DNA from: an uncultured Spirochaetaceae bacterium
GTDB taxonomy: Bacteria; Spirochaetota; Spirochaetia; Treponematales; Treponemataceae
Reading direction: 5' to 3'
Assembly: GCA_902789325.1 (NCBI GenBank)
Contig: CADANN010000024.1
Location: 1-35,674, forward strand
Length of the DNA: 35,674 nucleotides
In this document: piece by piece, positions 7,587-17,114 of the stretch
How the letters are laid out: every line of letters starts with the position of its first letter
Position numbering within the stretch: position 1 is the stretch's first letter
Made by a program: the position numbers and the translations under genes
The notes under the pieces: generated by a model
Seen by the model: only the letters and a program-made list of their open reading frames with translations
The model's database searches: none
What the model was told of the DNA's origin: nothing

Positions 7587-9383
7587 TTATTTATTCCCCA
7601 GTATCTGAACAGACACAACGATATTAATAACCTTTGTGTGCTGTCTGTTGTATAATCGCTTGAATTCAAAGTTCAGAGTCTTGTGGGCAATATCAGTTTT
7701 TCCGGGTTCCTTGAGTGAAGGAACTCGAATGCTTGCCTCGAGTGTTCTGATTGGGTTCATGCTTGCAATAGCACTTTCCTTAAACTCTGGTTCGTACAGG
7801 CGTTCCAGGAAGTCCTTTAGAAGGAGAGCCTTTTCTCTGGAAATTGTGCGTGCCATCAAAAGCAGAAAGTTGTAGTTTTCTGGATTAGGGCAGCCTAACA
7901 GCTTTGGTGTAATTGCGGAATATTGCGGTAGAATATTCCATTCGCCATCGAGAATAAACATTCCGTACTTAATGTTGTTCATGAAGGCGCTCAGACTTTC
8001 CATTTCAAAAGAAGAGTCTTCGAGCTTTTCCATAACCTTGTTGTATAACGCTGAAATCTGACCGATTTCTGTAAATGGTTCTTCCTTTAATCTGATTGAT
8101 AAATCTCCTGTTCGAGCCTGTTGGCTCATCTTGTCGTACAAATCAAAAATAGCTGTAGAAGAACCATGCTCAACAATGTTCAAGCCCTTGTCTTCATCTG
8201 ATGAAGAAACACGGAGCGGCTTAATCTTATTCAGAATGAAAAGAGAAACAAATGCGATTCCAAATGACCATACTCCGCAGACTGCAACTCCAATTGCCTG
8301 GGCCAGAAGCTGACTTCCTAAAATTGGATTTGTTCCGAGCAGTTCTGGCTGACCGAAGATTCCAACTGCAAGAGTTCCCCAGATACCTGCGGCAAGATGA
8401 ACTGGAATTGCGCCTACTGCATCATCAAGTTTTAGCTTTTCCAAAAGCTTTGAAGCAAGCAGCATAACTATTCCACCGATTGCACCGATAATCGCTGCTG
8501 CTCCCGGAGTTACACAGTGACAGTTTGCAGTGATTGCAACGAGTCCAGCAAGAGTTCCGTTTATTACGAAACTAACGTTTGGTAGTCCAGATAAAGCCCA
8601 TCCGATAAAAAGTGAAGAAAGCATTCCAGTTGCAGCTCCAATACAAGTGTTCATAAGAATTTGTGGAACGCGTTCTGTTACTGCTAAATCAGAGCCGCCA
8701 TTGAAGCCAAGCCATCCAAACCAGAGAATGAAAACTCCGGCAACTGTCATAGGAATGTTACAACCCTGAATCTCACGAGCCGTTGTTTTTCCAGTGGCAG
8801 GATCTTCTACAAATCGTCCCTTTCTGGCACCAAGAATTATGATACCAGCTAATCCAACATAGCCACCAACAGAATGAACAACTGTTGAACCAGCAAAATC
8901 AACAAAACCAATTTTATAAAGCCAGCCTGAAGCCCCTGAAATAAATGACGGCTGAATTCCGTTCCATGCCCAGTGTCCAAAAATAGGATATATGATTGCA
9001 GAAATAATAAAAGTAGAAATGATGTAAGATGAATACTTCATGCGTTCTGCAACTGCACCAGAAACTATTGTCGCACTTGTTGAACAAAACATTGCTTCAA
9101 AAAATAAAAAGTTACAAAGATCAAAAGAAAGATTCTTAATTCCGCCTGGCAGAAAATGTGAAGTTCCAATTAAGCCACCCTTTGAAAGACCGAACATAAT
9201 TCCAAAGCCAAAAAGCCAGTATACGAACAAAGAGATTCCTATGTCGGTAAGATTTTTTATGGCAACATTAATACTGTTTTTTTCTCGGGTAAGTCCCGAT
9301 TCTACCATTTGAAAACCTGGCTGCATAAAAAATACAAGTGCACCACAGATGGCAACCCATACCGCATCAATCAATCCATTCAT
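7587..9383 (-). CDS. amt: Ammonium transporter with C-terminal HAMP/PAS-like extension
   Basis: The start is ATG 9383 (MNGLIDAVWVAICGALVFFM), preceded by GGAGGT. An upstream in-frame ATG would run through the terminator. Residues 1 to about 410 are a full Amt channel of the 11-helix type. The two pore histidines can be seen in STVVHSVGGYVG and IPVHLAAGIWGT. After the last helix comes a cytoplasmic tail of about 180 residues. A HAMP-like helix (GSSTAIFDLYDKMSQQARTGDLS, then EIGQISALYNKVMEKLE) leads to a PAS-like domain (KYGMFILDGEWNILPQYS). Amt proteins fused through this kind of linker usually end in a kinase or GGDEF output domain. Here the protein stops without one. It imports ammonium or senses it across the inner membrane. 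No glnK is adjacent. The Amt call is very safe; the tail function is inference. Confidence 0.95.
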   Translation of the reverse strand: MNGLIDAVWVAICGALVFFMQPGFQMVESGLTREKNSINVAIKNLTDIGISLFVYWLFGFGIMFGLSKGGLIGTSHFLPGGIKNLSFDLCNFLFFEAMFCSTSATIVSGAVAERMKYSSYIISTFIISAIIYPIFGHWAWNGIQPSFISGASGWLYKIGFVDFAGSTVVHSVGGYVGLAGIIILGARKGRFVEDPATGKTTAREIQGCNIPMTVAGVFILWFGWLGFNGGSDLAVTERVPQILMNTCIGAATGMLSSLFIGWALSGLPNVSFVINGTLAGLVAITANCHCVTPGAAAIIGAIGGIVMLLASKLLEKLKLDDAVGAIPVHLAAGIWGTLAVGIFGQPELLGTNPILGSQLLAQAIGVAVCGVWSFGIAFVSLFILNKIKPLRVSSSDEDKGLNIVEHGSSTAIFDLYDKMSQQARTGDLSIRLKEEPFTEIGQISALYNKVMEKLEDSSFEMESLSAFMNNIKYGMFILDGEWNILPQYSAITPKLLGCPNPENYNFLLLMARTISREKALLLKDFLERLYEPEFKESAIASMNPIRTLEASIRVPSLKEPGKTDIAHKTLNFEFKRLYNRQHTKVINIVVSVQILGNK

Positions 9384-9416
9384 AAAAGACCTCCAGCTGT
9401 AAATTGATTTGGGCAC

Positions 9417-9452
9417 AAAAAAAGGCGCGGAATCTTGAAATTCCGCGCCTTT
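9417..9452 (-). terminator. Strong intrinsic terminator in the amt leader
   Basis: A perfect 13-bp, GC-rich stem, AAAGGCGCGGAAT with ATTCCGCGCCTTT, has a six-base loop. Seven T follow on the minus strand. It lies 45 bases after the stop of the exported-protein gene, so it ends that operon. It also lies between the predicted amt promoter (9471-9500) and the amt start. Confidence 0.9.
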
Positions 9453-9470
9453 GCTTGCGTTTGTTACGGT

Positions 9471-9500
9471 TTTATAGCATTTTTTACGGCAGTGTGTCAA
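9471..9500 (-). promoter_or_regulatory. Candidate sigma-70 promoter of amt
   Basis: On the minus strand TTGACA (9500-9495) and TATAAA (9476-9471) are 18 bases apart. The -35 box overlaps the TGA stop of the preceding gene. Predicted start is near 9464, only about 12 bases before the terminator stem at 9452. Confidence 0.6.
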
Positions 9501-10114
9501 TAATCACTTTTCTTGCCGGCCCGGTAATCTATTACCCAGCCACCATTGTAAAAGCCGTTGTCGTTCCGTGTCGGCGACACAAAAATCACTTTTGTTGGAT
9601 TTTCGGTATTATATTCAAACACATTTGTTTCCCACTGAAAGGGCTTAACATCTGCTTCTGCATAAGTAAAATTATTCTGCTGATCTACCGGTGTGTATAG
9701 AGAAATCTTGTAGCGGCCTTTTTTGAGTTTGAGATGCATTGCCATGCCGCCGCTCAGATAATATTTTTTCTTGTAGTTGTTGATGCGGTCTGGAATACTT
9801 ACCCATTCGTAGGTTGCGGAGGCAGCAGTGTAGGTTACGTCATTGCCTTGTTCATCTTCAAGACGAAGGAAACAGCGGATGTCGTTGAGAACTCCGATGT
9901 TGTCTGGGCGGTAGATTATGAGAGAAGTTTTGTCGTGGCCAGCCGACAGGTCTTTTGTTGCATCGAGAAAGTCGTAGTATGAACCAGGCACCGGCTGAGC
10001 GGAAAGTAAAGAGAAGGTGAAAAATAGTAAAGATACTGTCATCCCGAACTTGATTCGGGATCTCATCAATAGATGCTGAAACAAGTTCAGCATGACATTA
10101 TTTTTTCTTTTCAT
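9497..10114 (-). CDS. Uncharacterised exported protein with a repeat inserted in its signal peptide
   Basis: The ATG at 10114 overlaps the stop of the sialate O-acetylesterase gene (ATGA), so this start is supported by coupling. The first residues are MKRKNN. They are followed by about 20 residues (VMLNLFQHL to KFGMT) that are the translation of family A repeat copy 2. Then comes a normal hydrophobic core and cleavage region, VSLLFFTFSLLSAQ. Without the repeat, MKRKN plus VSLLFFTFSLLSAQ would be an ordinary signal peptide. The mature protein (about 165 residues, from PVPGSYYDFLDATKDLSAG) is rich in beta strands and aromatic residues. It includes RYKISLYTPVDQQNN and NGGWVIDYRAGKK. I recognise no family. 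With the esterase it may act on extracellular or periplasmic glycans, but that rests on gene order only. Confidence 0.78.
   Translation of the reverse strand: MKRKNNVMLNLFQHLLMRSRIKFGMTVSLLFFTFSLLSAQPVPGSYYDFLDATKDLSAGHDKTSLIIYRPDNIGVLNDIRCFLRLEDEQGNDVTYTAASATYEWVSIPDRINNYKKKYYLSGGMAMHLKLKKGRYKISLYTPVDQQNNFTYAEADVKPFQWETNVFEYNTENPTKVIFVSPTRNDNGFYNGGWVIDYRAGKKSDY
10038..10096. repeat. Dispersed palindromic repeat, family A, copy 2 (inside a coding region)
   Basis: This element has the same 59-base length and layout as copy 1: GTCAT, a stem around CCCGAACTTGATTCGGG, ATCTCATCAATAGAT, a stem around GCTGAAACAAGTTCAGC, ATGAC. The order of the two stems is reversed relative to copy 1. It lies fully inside the signal-peptide region of the gene at 9497-10114, in frame. 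Confidence 0.88.
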
Positions 10115-11790
10115 ACCGTCATTATCTGCTGGATTTTTGCGTGGTCGGTTTTTTCGCCGCCAGCTTCATTTGCATTTGTTCTGAACGGGCAGAGTGGTAA
10201 TCCGTTTTTACCATAGATAGTAACAGGTCCGTAATTAAACCAGCCGTAACGTGCAGCAACTGGGCGAGCCACCTGTTTACTCTTTACAACAATACAGTTG
10301 AGTTTTCCGTCTGTTCCGCCAAGTGCAAACTCTGCTGGATACCACACTCCATCAGTTCCGCAAACTTCAAAGCCTGTGAAATCGTCACTCACAGTATTAT
10401 CCTGTCTCTCTTCCATCTTTTTATATTCTTCGAATCTTACTTCATCAGAACGAACTTCAAAGCCAAGCGGTGCATTAGCAAAACTTAAAACAATGCTGCC
10501 GTTTTCAGCTTCATTATAAACTGGCATAAAGCTTTCTAATTCCGGAGCACATGCATCAACAGAAGGAATCAATTTATAAACTTTTGCACGCGCAAGATTT
10601 TCCATTCTTTCAGCAAGTTCTTTTTTTGCACGCGGATGAATATCACTATACTGTCCCAGATCAAAAGCGCTTGTAAGCCAAACATTGTTTATAGTTGCCG
10701 ATGCTTTTGCCTGCGCTTCACGAATTAAACACCAGTGTTTAAAATCCGGATCAGCTTCGTAACGGTGAACTGGTAATTGTACGCTAACGAACGGTAGTAA
10801 GTTGTCTCCCCAATCAGTTCTCCAGTTATCTACCATTGCACGGAACAATTTGTAGTAAGAGCCAGGTTTGTGATCATCACTTTCTCCCTGATACCAGAGC
10901 ACACCGTTAAGGGTATAAGGAACAATCCGGCTGATCATACAATCATAAAGTCCGCAAGGACGGTATGGATTTTTACAAGACTTTGGGCCCGGCCATGGAT
11001 TCTTACCCAAAACTTTTTCAGCTTCATCCCAGGTAACTCCCGGCTGCTTTTCCCAAAGCTTTGCAAACTTTTCCTGCCACTTTGCATTCTCTATTTCATA
11101 ATCATCAAATTCTTTACACTGCTGTTCAATAGATTTTCCACGGGTAGCTTCTTCATATTCTGTCAGATAAGTGTTCAGGTCTCTGTCTTCTTCAAGATAT
11201 TCTTTTCGCATCCAGGCACTGGCAGAAGTTCCTCCCCAATTACAGCCAACAACTCCAATTACACAATCTAAATCAGCTGCAAGTTTTTTGGCAAAGAAAT
11301 ATCCAACTGCAGACCACGATCCACGTGTAGGACTTTCCCAGGTCTGCCAGCAGGTATTTTTTTCTGCTTCATAAAAGTGCTCATCTTTCCAGCCAATCTT
11401 ATTTGTATAATAAAAACGAACGTTTCTACCGGCATTATCATCAGACAGTTCACTTGGACCTTCTGTACAATTCTGGAGTTCAAACTCCATATTGCTCTGT
11501 CCGCCTGCAAGCCAGACTTCACCAAATGCAATGTCACTAAAAGTCTTGGTTTCATTACCACAGCTAATTACAAGTTTACAACCAGTCTGGGCTCCCTGTG
11601 GTTCAAGCTTCAAAAGCCAGCGTCCATTTTCTGCGATGGTTGAGTTCTCCCCCATCTCCGTCCCATTTGCATCAAAAAGCTGAGCTCTCACAAGCGCTCC
11701 GTCCTCTGCGCTACCAAACACCGCTACATATTTATTTCTCTGTAAAACCATGTGGTCCGAAAAAATTGCTGCAACATTAAAATCGTTCAT
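10111..11790 (-). CDS. Sialate O-acetylesterase-type SGNH esterase
   Basis: A protein of 559 residues starting at ATG 11790 after AGAGGA. The catalytic Ser motif is AGGQSNMEFELQ near residue 95, a block-II-like motif is LWYQGESD, and the catalytic Asp/His pair is in SDIHPRAKKELAERM. These are the marks of the SASA carbohydrate esterase family. That family removes acetyl groups from sialic acid or, in gut and rumen bacteria, from plant polysaccharides. No signal peptide is present (MNDFNVAAIFSDHMVLQRN), so the enzyme should be cytoplasmic and act on imported oligosaccharides. Its stop overlaps the start of the exported-protein gene downstream. Length is within the usual 450-650 range. Substrate cannot be told from sequence alone. 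Confidence 0.92.
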   Translation of the reverse strand: MNDFNVAAIFSDHMVLQRNKYVAVFGSAEDGALVRAQLFDANGTEMGENSTIAENGRWLLKLEPQGAQTGCKLVISCGNETKTFSDIAFGEVWLAGGQSNMEFELQNCTEGPSELSDDNAGRNVRFYYTNKIGWKDEHFYEAEKNTCWQTWESPTRGSWSAVGYFFAKKLAADLDCVIGVVGCNWGGTSASAWMRKEYLEEDRDLNTYLTEYEEATRGKSIEQQCKEFDDYEIENAKWQEKFAKLWEKQPGVTWDEAEKVLGKNPWPGPKSCKNPYRPCGLYDCMISRIVPYTLNGVLWYQGESDDHKPGSYYKLFRAMVDNWRTDWGDNLLPFVSVQLPVHRYEADPDFKHWCLIREAQAKASATINNVWLTSAFDLGQYSDIHPRAKKELAERMENLARAKVYKLIPSVDACAPELESFMPVYNEAENGSIVLSFANAPLGFEVRSDEVRFEEYKKMEERQDNTVSDDFTGFEVCGTDGVWYPAEFALGGTDGKLNCIVVKSKQVARPVAARYGWFNYGPVTIYGKNGLPLCPFRTNANEAGGEKTDHAKIQQIMTV

Positions 11791-11971
11791 AAAATCCTCT
11801 TTCTTAATATGTACATTATAATTAATAAATTAAATACAGGCAAATATCTGATTTTTTGGGGATTTTTTTGCTTATTAAAGTAATGTTATATTTTAAAATA
11901 AAATTTTCCATATTTATATAAGTAGTATAAAATTAATATACACTAAAGAAACAAAATGGGAGTTTGTGCTG

Positions 11972-14044
11972 ATGATCTCTAGAAAACTAAAAATTTCCTT
12001 AATCTTTGCTGCTCTTGTAATATTGGGTGAATTGACTCTGTTTGTCGTTATTAAAAATACAGCCCGAAAACATGCTCGAGACGAAGGTTATGCAGAAATG
12101 GAAATGACTGCACGTGTAAAAAGAGCAATGTTTGAAACTTCTATGAATGAACAGCTTACACTTGTTCTTCAGTTACTCAGAATGCCAGCCGTAAAAGAAT
12201 ATCTTAAAGATCCATATGATGAAGATTTAAGACAAATGGCTTTTAAGGACCTGGAAGTATTTAAAGATTCTTTTAAATCAAAATCAATTTTCTGGGTATC
12301 AGATGTTGATAAGATGTTCTGGAGTGATATGCAGCCAAGCTATGTTGTAAATCCATCAGATCCAAATGATTACTGGTATAACATGACTATGTATCAAACT
12401 GATGTCTATAATTTCAATATCAATTATAACCCGCAGCTTAAGCAGACAAACCTTTGGGTAAATGCAGTTGTAAAAGAAAATGGAAAATCAATTGGTATGC
12501 TTGGAACTGGTATTCCGCTTACAAGTATGATCAATGAAATGTACGATGGAATTGATTCAGAAATTACAATGTACCTTTTCAATGATTTAGAAGAAATTAC
12601 TGGTGCCCTTGATGATTCCATTCTTGAAAAGAAGATTCCTGTTACAGAAATGCTTCCTGAAATAAGTTCATTTGATTATAAGCCAAAAGATCTTAGTTTT
12701 GAATCAAACTCAAAGGGTGATTTTGTTTTTGCTTCTATTCCTCTTGTTGGATGGCATATTGCAATGAGAAAGGCTTATGATATCCACGAGTTCTTTGAAC
12801 ATGGAACGACAGCTCTCATTGCGGGAATTATTGTAATTATTATCGTTATAATTCTTGCAACCCAGATTGTTGGAATGCTTAATCATCTTCATATTCTTAA
12901 TGATGCGGTTCTTGATTTGAGTTCAGGTAACGCAGATCTCACAAAACGTATAAAATTGAATCAGCGTACAATCTTTAAGGTTTTTGGAAGCCTTGTTGAA
13001 AATGAAAATCTGTTTATTGAAAAGCTTCAGGGAATAATTGATAAACTTAAAAATTCAGAAGCAGACTTGAATACAGTTGGTATGGATATGACTTCAAGTA
13101 TGCAGAATACGGCAAGTGCAATTTCTCAGATTATTTCGAATATTGATTCGGTTCATTCTCAGATTAATCAGCAGTCTCAGAGTGTTCAGGAAACTGCCGG
13201 TGCGGTAAATGAGATTTCTGCAAATATTGATTCCCTTGAACGAATGATTCAGCAACAGGCAGCGGGAGTAACTCAGGCTTCTGCTGCGGTTGAAGAGATG
13301 ATTGGAAATATCCAGTCTGTAAATATTTCTGTTGATAAGATGGCTGATTCTTTTGCTCAGCTTGAAAAACAGTCTCAGTCTGGTCGCGAAAAGCAGAATG
13401 CTGTTAATGAAAAGATTTTGCAGATTGAAGATAAGTCAAAGATGCTGCAGGAAGCTAACCAGGCAATTGCAAATATTGCAGAACAGACAAACCTTCTTGC
13501 TATGAATGCGGCAATCGAAGCTGCACATGCTGGTGAAGCCGGAAAAGGATTTGCCGTTGTTGCTGACGAAATCCGAAAGCTTTCTGAAACTTCAACTGAA
13601 CAGTCTAAGACAATTGGTGATCAGCTGAACAGCATTCAGGCTTCTATTGTAGAAGTTGTTAATGGTTCTGAAGAATCTAGTAAAGCATTTACCATGGTTT
13701 CACACGAAATTGAAAATACAAATCAGCTCGTTAATGAAATCAAAAATGCAATGGATGAACAGAATGAAGGTTCAAAGCAGGTTATTGAAACTCTTCGCGT
13801 TATGAATAACAGTACAACCGAAGTTAGTACATCTGCAAAAGAAATGATTGAAGGTAACAAACTGATTTTCAATAATATTGATGGACTTAGAGAAGCATCA
13901 AACAATATGAAAGCAAGTATGGATGAAATGGCGGTTGGTGCAAAGAAAATCAGTGAAAGTGGAACTGAACTCTCTCAGATTTCAGAAAAGATGAAAGATT
14001 CTATTATGGATATGGGAACTCAGATAGATCAGTTTACTGTATAA
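11972..14044 (+). CDS. Methyl-accepting chemotaxis protein
   Basis: I chose ATG 11972 (MISRKLKIS), nine bases after GGGAG; a GTG at 11966 is in frame but too close to it. A membrane segment lies at about residues 8-27. A periplasmic Cache-type sensor of about 250 residues follows, including [14 protein letters not shown] and [14 protein letters not shown] second membrane helix is at about 280-300 ([18 protein letters not shown]), then HAMP and a long coiled-coil signalling domain. The conserved hairpin tip reads [19 protein letters not shown], followed by [16 protein letters not shown]. It passes ligand signals to CheA/CheW to steer the flagella. There is no C-terminal CheR/CheB-binding pentapeptide (the end is IDQFTV). 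The ligand is unknown, though the YW motif is usual in amino-acid or organic-acid sensing Cache domains. It is a single gene, convergent with 14054-14695. Confidence 0.96.
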   Translation: MISRKLKISLIFAALVILGELTLFVVIKNTARKHARDEGYAEMEMTARVKRAMFETSMNEQLTLVLQLLRMPAVKEYLKDPYDEDLRQMAFKDLEVFKDSFKSKSIFWVSDVDKMFWSDMQPSYVVNPSDPNDYWYNMTMYQTDVYNFNINYNPQLKQTNLWVNAVVKENGKSIGMLGTGIPLTSMINEMYDGIDSEITMYLFNDLEEITGALDDSILEKKIPVTEMLPEISSFDYKPKDLSFESNSKGDFVFASIPLVGWHIAMRKAYDIHEFFEHGTTALIAGIIVIIIVIILATQIVGMLNHLHILNDAVLDLSSGNADLTKRIKLNQRTIFKVFGSLVENENLFIEKLQGIIDKLKNSEADLNTVGMDMTSSMQNTASAISQIISNIDSVHSQINQQSQSVQETAGAVNEISANIDSLERMIQQQAAGVTQASAAVEEMIGNIQSVNISVDKMADSFAQLEKQSQSGREKQNAVNEKILQIEDKSKMLQEANQAIANIAEQTNLLAMNAAIEAAHAGEAGKGFAVVADEIRKLSETSTEQSKTIGDQLNSIQASIVEVVNGSEESSKAFTMVSHEIENTNQLVNEIKNAMDEQNEGSKQVIETLRVMNNSTTEVSTSAKEMIEGNKLIFNNIDGLREASNNMKASMDEMAVGAKKISESGTELSQISEKMKDSIMDMGTQIDQFTV

Positions 14045-14053
14045 CAAAGATAA

Positions 14054-14695
14054 TTAGAAAATCTTTTCAAACTGCATGTAGTAGTTTGGATAGTCGTTCT
14101 TGTCACTTGTAATTCGTTTAGGCTTAAATCCCATCTTTTTGAGATATTTCTCATGAGCTGGGATTTTTGTTTCAGCCTTTATATTTTTGATTCCATTCTG
14201 TTTCAGATAGCTGTATAAGAACTTTCCGGCAGAACAGTCACGATAGGTTGGGGTAGTATAGTCGAGTTTTACATTTAGAAAACCTGCGCCTTCGTCTTTT
14301 GCAATAAAAACTCCGGCGGGTATTTCAGCACAGGTAATCAGAAAGATTTTATCATCATCATCTGTGCCTGTAAAATCTGGAAAATATTTTTTTATATCGC
14401 TGCTGTTCGTGCTAAGGAAATGTCCCAAAAAACAGTCATTTGTGTTAAGAGGGATAGCAGAATATTCTTTTTCTGTATTTTTCAGTTTATATAGATTTAC
14501 AATATTAATGACAATCAGACATACCTGCATTGCAGCTGTCGGATAAGAATGAATGCAAAGTGCATACCCGCAGAAAATTACTCCACCTATGGTATTGATA
14601 ACTCTAAGCTTAACAACTGAAGTCATAAGCATAGAAACAATTACCAAAGCAGAGCCGAGGTAACCAATCATCTCTAAAATAAACTGTGTACTCAT
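14054..14695 (-). CDS. YgjV-like membrane protein with GNAT-like C-terminal domain
   Basis: A protein of 213 residues. The first 75 or so form three membrane helices (ILEMIGYLGSALVIVSMLM, VINTIGGVIFCGYALCI, AAMQVCLIVINIVNLYKL). They match the pattern of the YgjV family of inner-membrane proteins. The rest is soluble and cytoplasmic. It ends in AGKFLYSYLKQNGIKNI and HEKYLKKMGFK, which resembles the end of the acetyltransferase (GNAT) fold, including the 'Y-x-x-M-GF' turn. The substrate and role are unknown. It is convergent with the chemoreceptor, with nine bases between the stops and no terminator in between. The start has no clear ribosome binding site. Confidence 0.82.
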   Translation of the reverse strand: MSTQFILEMIGYLGSALVIVSMLMTSVVKLRVINTIGGVIFCGYALCIHSYPTAAMQVCLIVINIVNLYKLKNTEKEYSAIPLNTNDCFLGHFLSTNSSDIKKYFPDFTGTDDDDKIFLITCAEIPAGVFIAKDEGAGFLNVKLDYTTPTYRDCSAGKFLYSYLKQNGIKNIKAETKIPAHEKYLKKMGFKPKRITSDKNDYPNYYMQFEKIF

Positions 14696-14763
14696 AGTTT
14701 TACATTAATGCTTTTTTCAGAATTTTGCTATATCTCTTATAATTTTCAGAAGATTGAATTATA

Positions 14764-17112
14764 ATGAATAAAACGTATAAAAAATCACAAACAGGTATCA
14801 CAATGGCTGGTAAAGTTCAAAAAGTAAAAAAATGTAGTTTTCTTTCCAAATATAAAATCAATATTAATTCTCCAAAATTCTTTTACTTTTTTTGCAGAAT
14901 TGTTCCTGCTGCAGTTATGATTGCACTCTTCCTTTTGCCGATTGGTATGGAAAGTGTAAGTCTTGGAGAAACAGAGAGTATTCCAAAACTAATTTATCCT
15001 TATTTGCTACCGTTTGTTAATGAATCTGCTGTGCAATATTCGGCTTTACATATAGTTTTCTTTTTGATTTATTTTGTACCCTTTACAGTTCTGTTTCTTT
15101 TGATTTCGTTTTTTATTAAGGGTAAGGTAAATACATTGCTTTATGTTCTTACCTGGATAGGTTTGACTTTTTATTTATTTTGTTCAACAGCCTGTCTGGT
15201 GATTTTTGCAAACTGCATCAGATGGTTTAATTATCTTCCGATTCGCGCATATGCCGCATATGGAATTGCTTTTATATCTCATGCGCTTATGTCAGTTTTT
15301 GGAATTTTCTTTTTACGGGAAAGAAATCCGGAATTCGTAGAGTATAAGAAAATTAAGGCAGAGTCCAAACAGAAAACAAAAATCTCAATTAAAACAAAAC
15401 TTACAATAACGATTATCAGTGCAATTGCAGTTATCATTATAATTTTTACAATGCTGATTTTGCATAGCTATAAAAAAATGTATACAGAGGCGGTTAGTGA
15501 TGTTGGCCGCTCGCAGGCAGAACAAACCTCTAATATTTATGATTCTGCCGACGGAAAATATGATAAAATTGCATCTTATTTTACTCAGCAGCAGGAAGCC
15601 AATAGTTATGCGGATTGTCCGTTTGAACGAATTGATGTTATCACGGCTGAAGAACCTGGAAATATTATCTATCAAAAATCTGGTGAAAAGATTTCTTTTG
15701 GTAAAGATAGCGCTGGAAATGAAATCCTGTTAGAGAATATTTCTTTCCCTGAATATGAAGTTTTCAGCTATACTACAGCGACTAATAAGTTGAAGAAAAT
15801 TCCTGCAGAAGAAAAGAAGATTTCTTCAAAAAAAGCTCAGGAATATTTTTCTAATTTTATGAATGGAAATTATAAAAAGCAGCCGGTAATCGATGGAACT
15901 TACTGTAAGTATATTTATCCTGTTTCTTTTACCAGAAAGAATGGATTTAAACTTGTAGGATTTTCCATTGTAATTTATAAAACAGAAATTCTGATGCGTT
16001 CATATTTTCATGTTCTGATTTATGTATTTACCATGGTTGTTATGTTCCTTTATATTTCAATCATTCTTGCCTTGCTGATTGCAGATTTTATAACAAATCC
16101 TCTTTTGTATTTACGAACTAACGTTCGTAAGTCTTCAGATATTCTTGAAGAAATTCTTAAGGGGAATTCAAAAATTACTGCAGAAAAAATGACCTTTAGT
16201 GATACAATCAAAACTCATGATGAAACAAAAGATCTTTCTAAAGAAATAAAAAATATGGTTGGAATTATCAGGGGTATAATTCCATATATATCTTTTTCTA
16301 CTTTGCAGGCAGCAGAAAAGGATACTAAGAAGGGTACGACAAGTAGAGAACTTTGTTTTCTTTTTACAGACATTCGAGGCTTTACTTCTTTGTGTGAGGG
16401 AAAGCAACCGCGCGAAGTAGTTGAGATTTTAAATCATTATCTGGATATTGAAACTGAAATTATTCTAAATAATGGTGGTGACGTAGATAAGTTTGTAGGG
16501 GATGAAATGATGGCCTTTTTTGCCGGGCCTAAAAAAGAATACAATGCATGTAAGGCTGCGATGGAAATTCGTGCGGCTATGCGTGGACAGCAGAGTCTGG
16601 CAAAAAAGGATGGATCTGATTTTATTTCTATAGGAATCGGTATAAATACTGGTCGTGTCGTTTTTGGTTCTGTAGGGGCTCGCAGCCGTATGGATTTTAC
16701 TTCAATTGGAGATACGGTAAATCTTGCATCACGGTTAGAGGGTGCTAACAAGGCATATGGTTCTAAGGCAATTATCACAGAATCAGTTATGAATAAACTT
16801 AAAGATTCATTTGTATGTCGTGAGCTTGATTTTATAAAAGTAAAAGGAAGAAATGAACCTGTAAGAATATACGAAATTTTACAGACTAAAGCTGCAGCTG
16901 TAGATAAACTTTTTGATATAAAAGATTTGTTTGAGAAAGGACTTTCTGCTTATCGTAAGCAGCAGTGGGATACAGCAGAAGAAATGTTCCGACAGTGTAA
17001 TGAAAAATATCAGGATATGCCGTCTGTTGTATTTCTTGACCGTATATCCCACTTTAAAACAAACCCTCCTCCGAAGAAGTGGGATGGTGTTTTCGAGATG
17101 CGTGTAAAATGA
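14764..17112 (+). CDS. Membrane-bound class III adenylate cyclase with sensor domains
   Basis: A protein of 782 residues. Four membrane helices fill about residues 38-185. A second membrane module follows: helix TITIISAIAVIIIIFTMLIL, a periplasmic sensor of about 170 residues, and helix YVFTMVVMFLYISIILALLIA leading into a HAMP-like linker. The catalytic domain (about 525-715) has FLFTDIRGFTSL and VDKFVGDEMMAFF, with both metal-binding Asp and the purine-selecting Lys. It also has TSIGDTVNLASRLEG with the transition-state Asn and Arg. This residue set indicates ATP rather than GTP as substrate. The last 60 residues look like a TPR unit (AYRKQQWDTAEEMFRQCNEKY). It makes cyclic AMP in response to an external signal. 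ATG 14803 (MAGKVQK) is an alternative start with AGGT before it. It is followed at once by a repeat-derived terminator. Confidence 0.93.
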   Translation: MNKTYKKSQTGITMAGKVQKVKKCSFLSKYKININSPKFFYFFCRIVPAAVMIALFLLPIGMESVSLGETESIPKLIYPYLLPFVNESAVQYSALHIVFFLIYFVPFTVLFLLISFFIKGKVNTLLYVLTWIGLTFYLFCSTACLVIFANCIRWFNYLPIRAYAAYGIAFISHALMSVFGIFFLRERNPEFVEYKKIKAESKQKTKISIKTKLTITIISAIAVIIIIFTMLILHSYKKMYTEAVSDVGRSQAEQTSNIYDSADGKYDKIASYFTQQQEANSYADCPFERIDVITAEEPGNIIYQKSGEKISFGKDSAGNEILLENISFPEYEVFSYTTATNKLKKIPAEEKKISSKKAQEYFSNFMNGNYKKQPVIDGTYCKYIYPVSFTRKNGFKLVGFSIVIYKTEILMRSYFHVLIYVFTMVVMFLYISIILALLIADFITNPLLYLRTNVRKSSDILEEILKGNSKITAEKMTFSDTIKTHDETKDLSKEIKNMVGIIRGIIPYISFSTLQAAEKDTKKGTTSRELCFLFTDIRGFTSLCEGKQPREVVEILNHYLDIETEIILNNGGDVDKFVGDEMMAFFAGPKKEYNACKAAMEIRAAMRGQQSLAKKDGSDFISIGIGINTGRVVFGSVGARSRMDFTSIGDTVNLASRLEGANKAYGSKAIITESVMNKLKDSFVCRELDFIKVKGRNEPVRIYEILQTKAAAVDKLFDIKDLFEKGLSAYRKQQWDTAEEMFRQCNEKYQDMPSVVFLDRISHFKTNPPPKKWDGVFEMRVK

Positions 17113-17114
17113 CC

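Noticed and set aside
9384..9500. N-terminal extension of amt from an upstream ATG
   Set aside because: It would translate the terminator hairpin. GGAGGT before ATG 9383 and family alignment of the first helix fix the later start.
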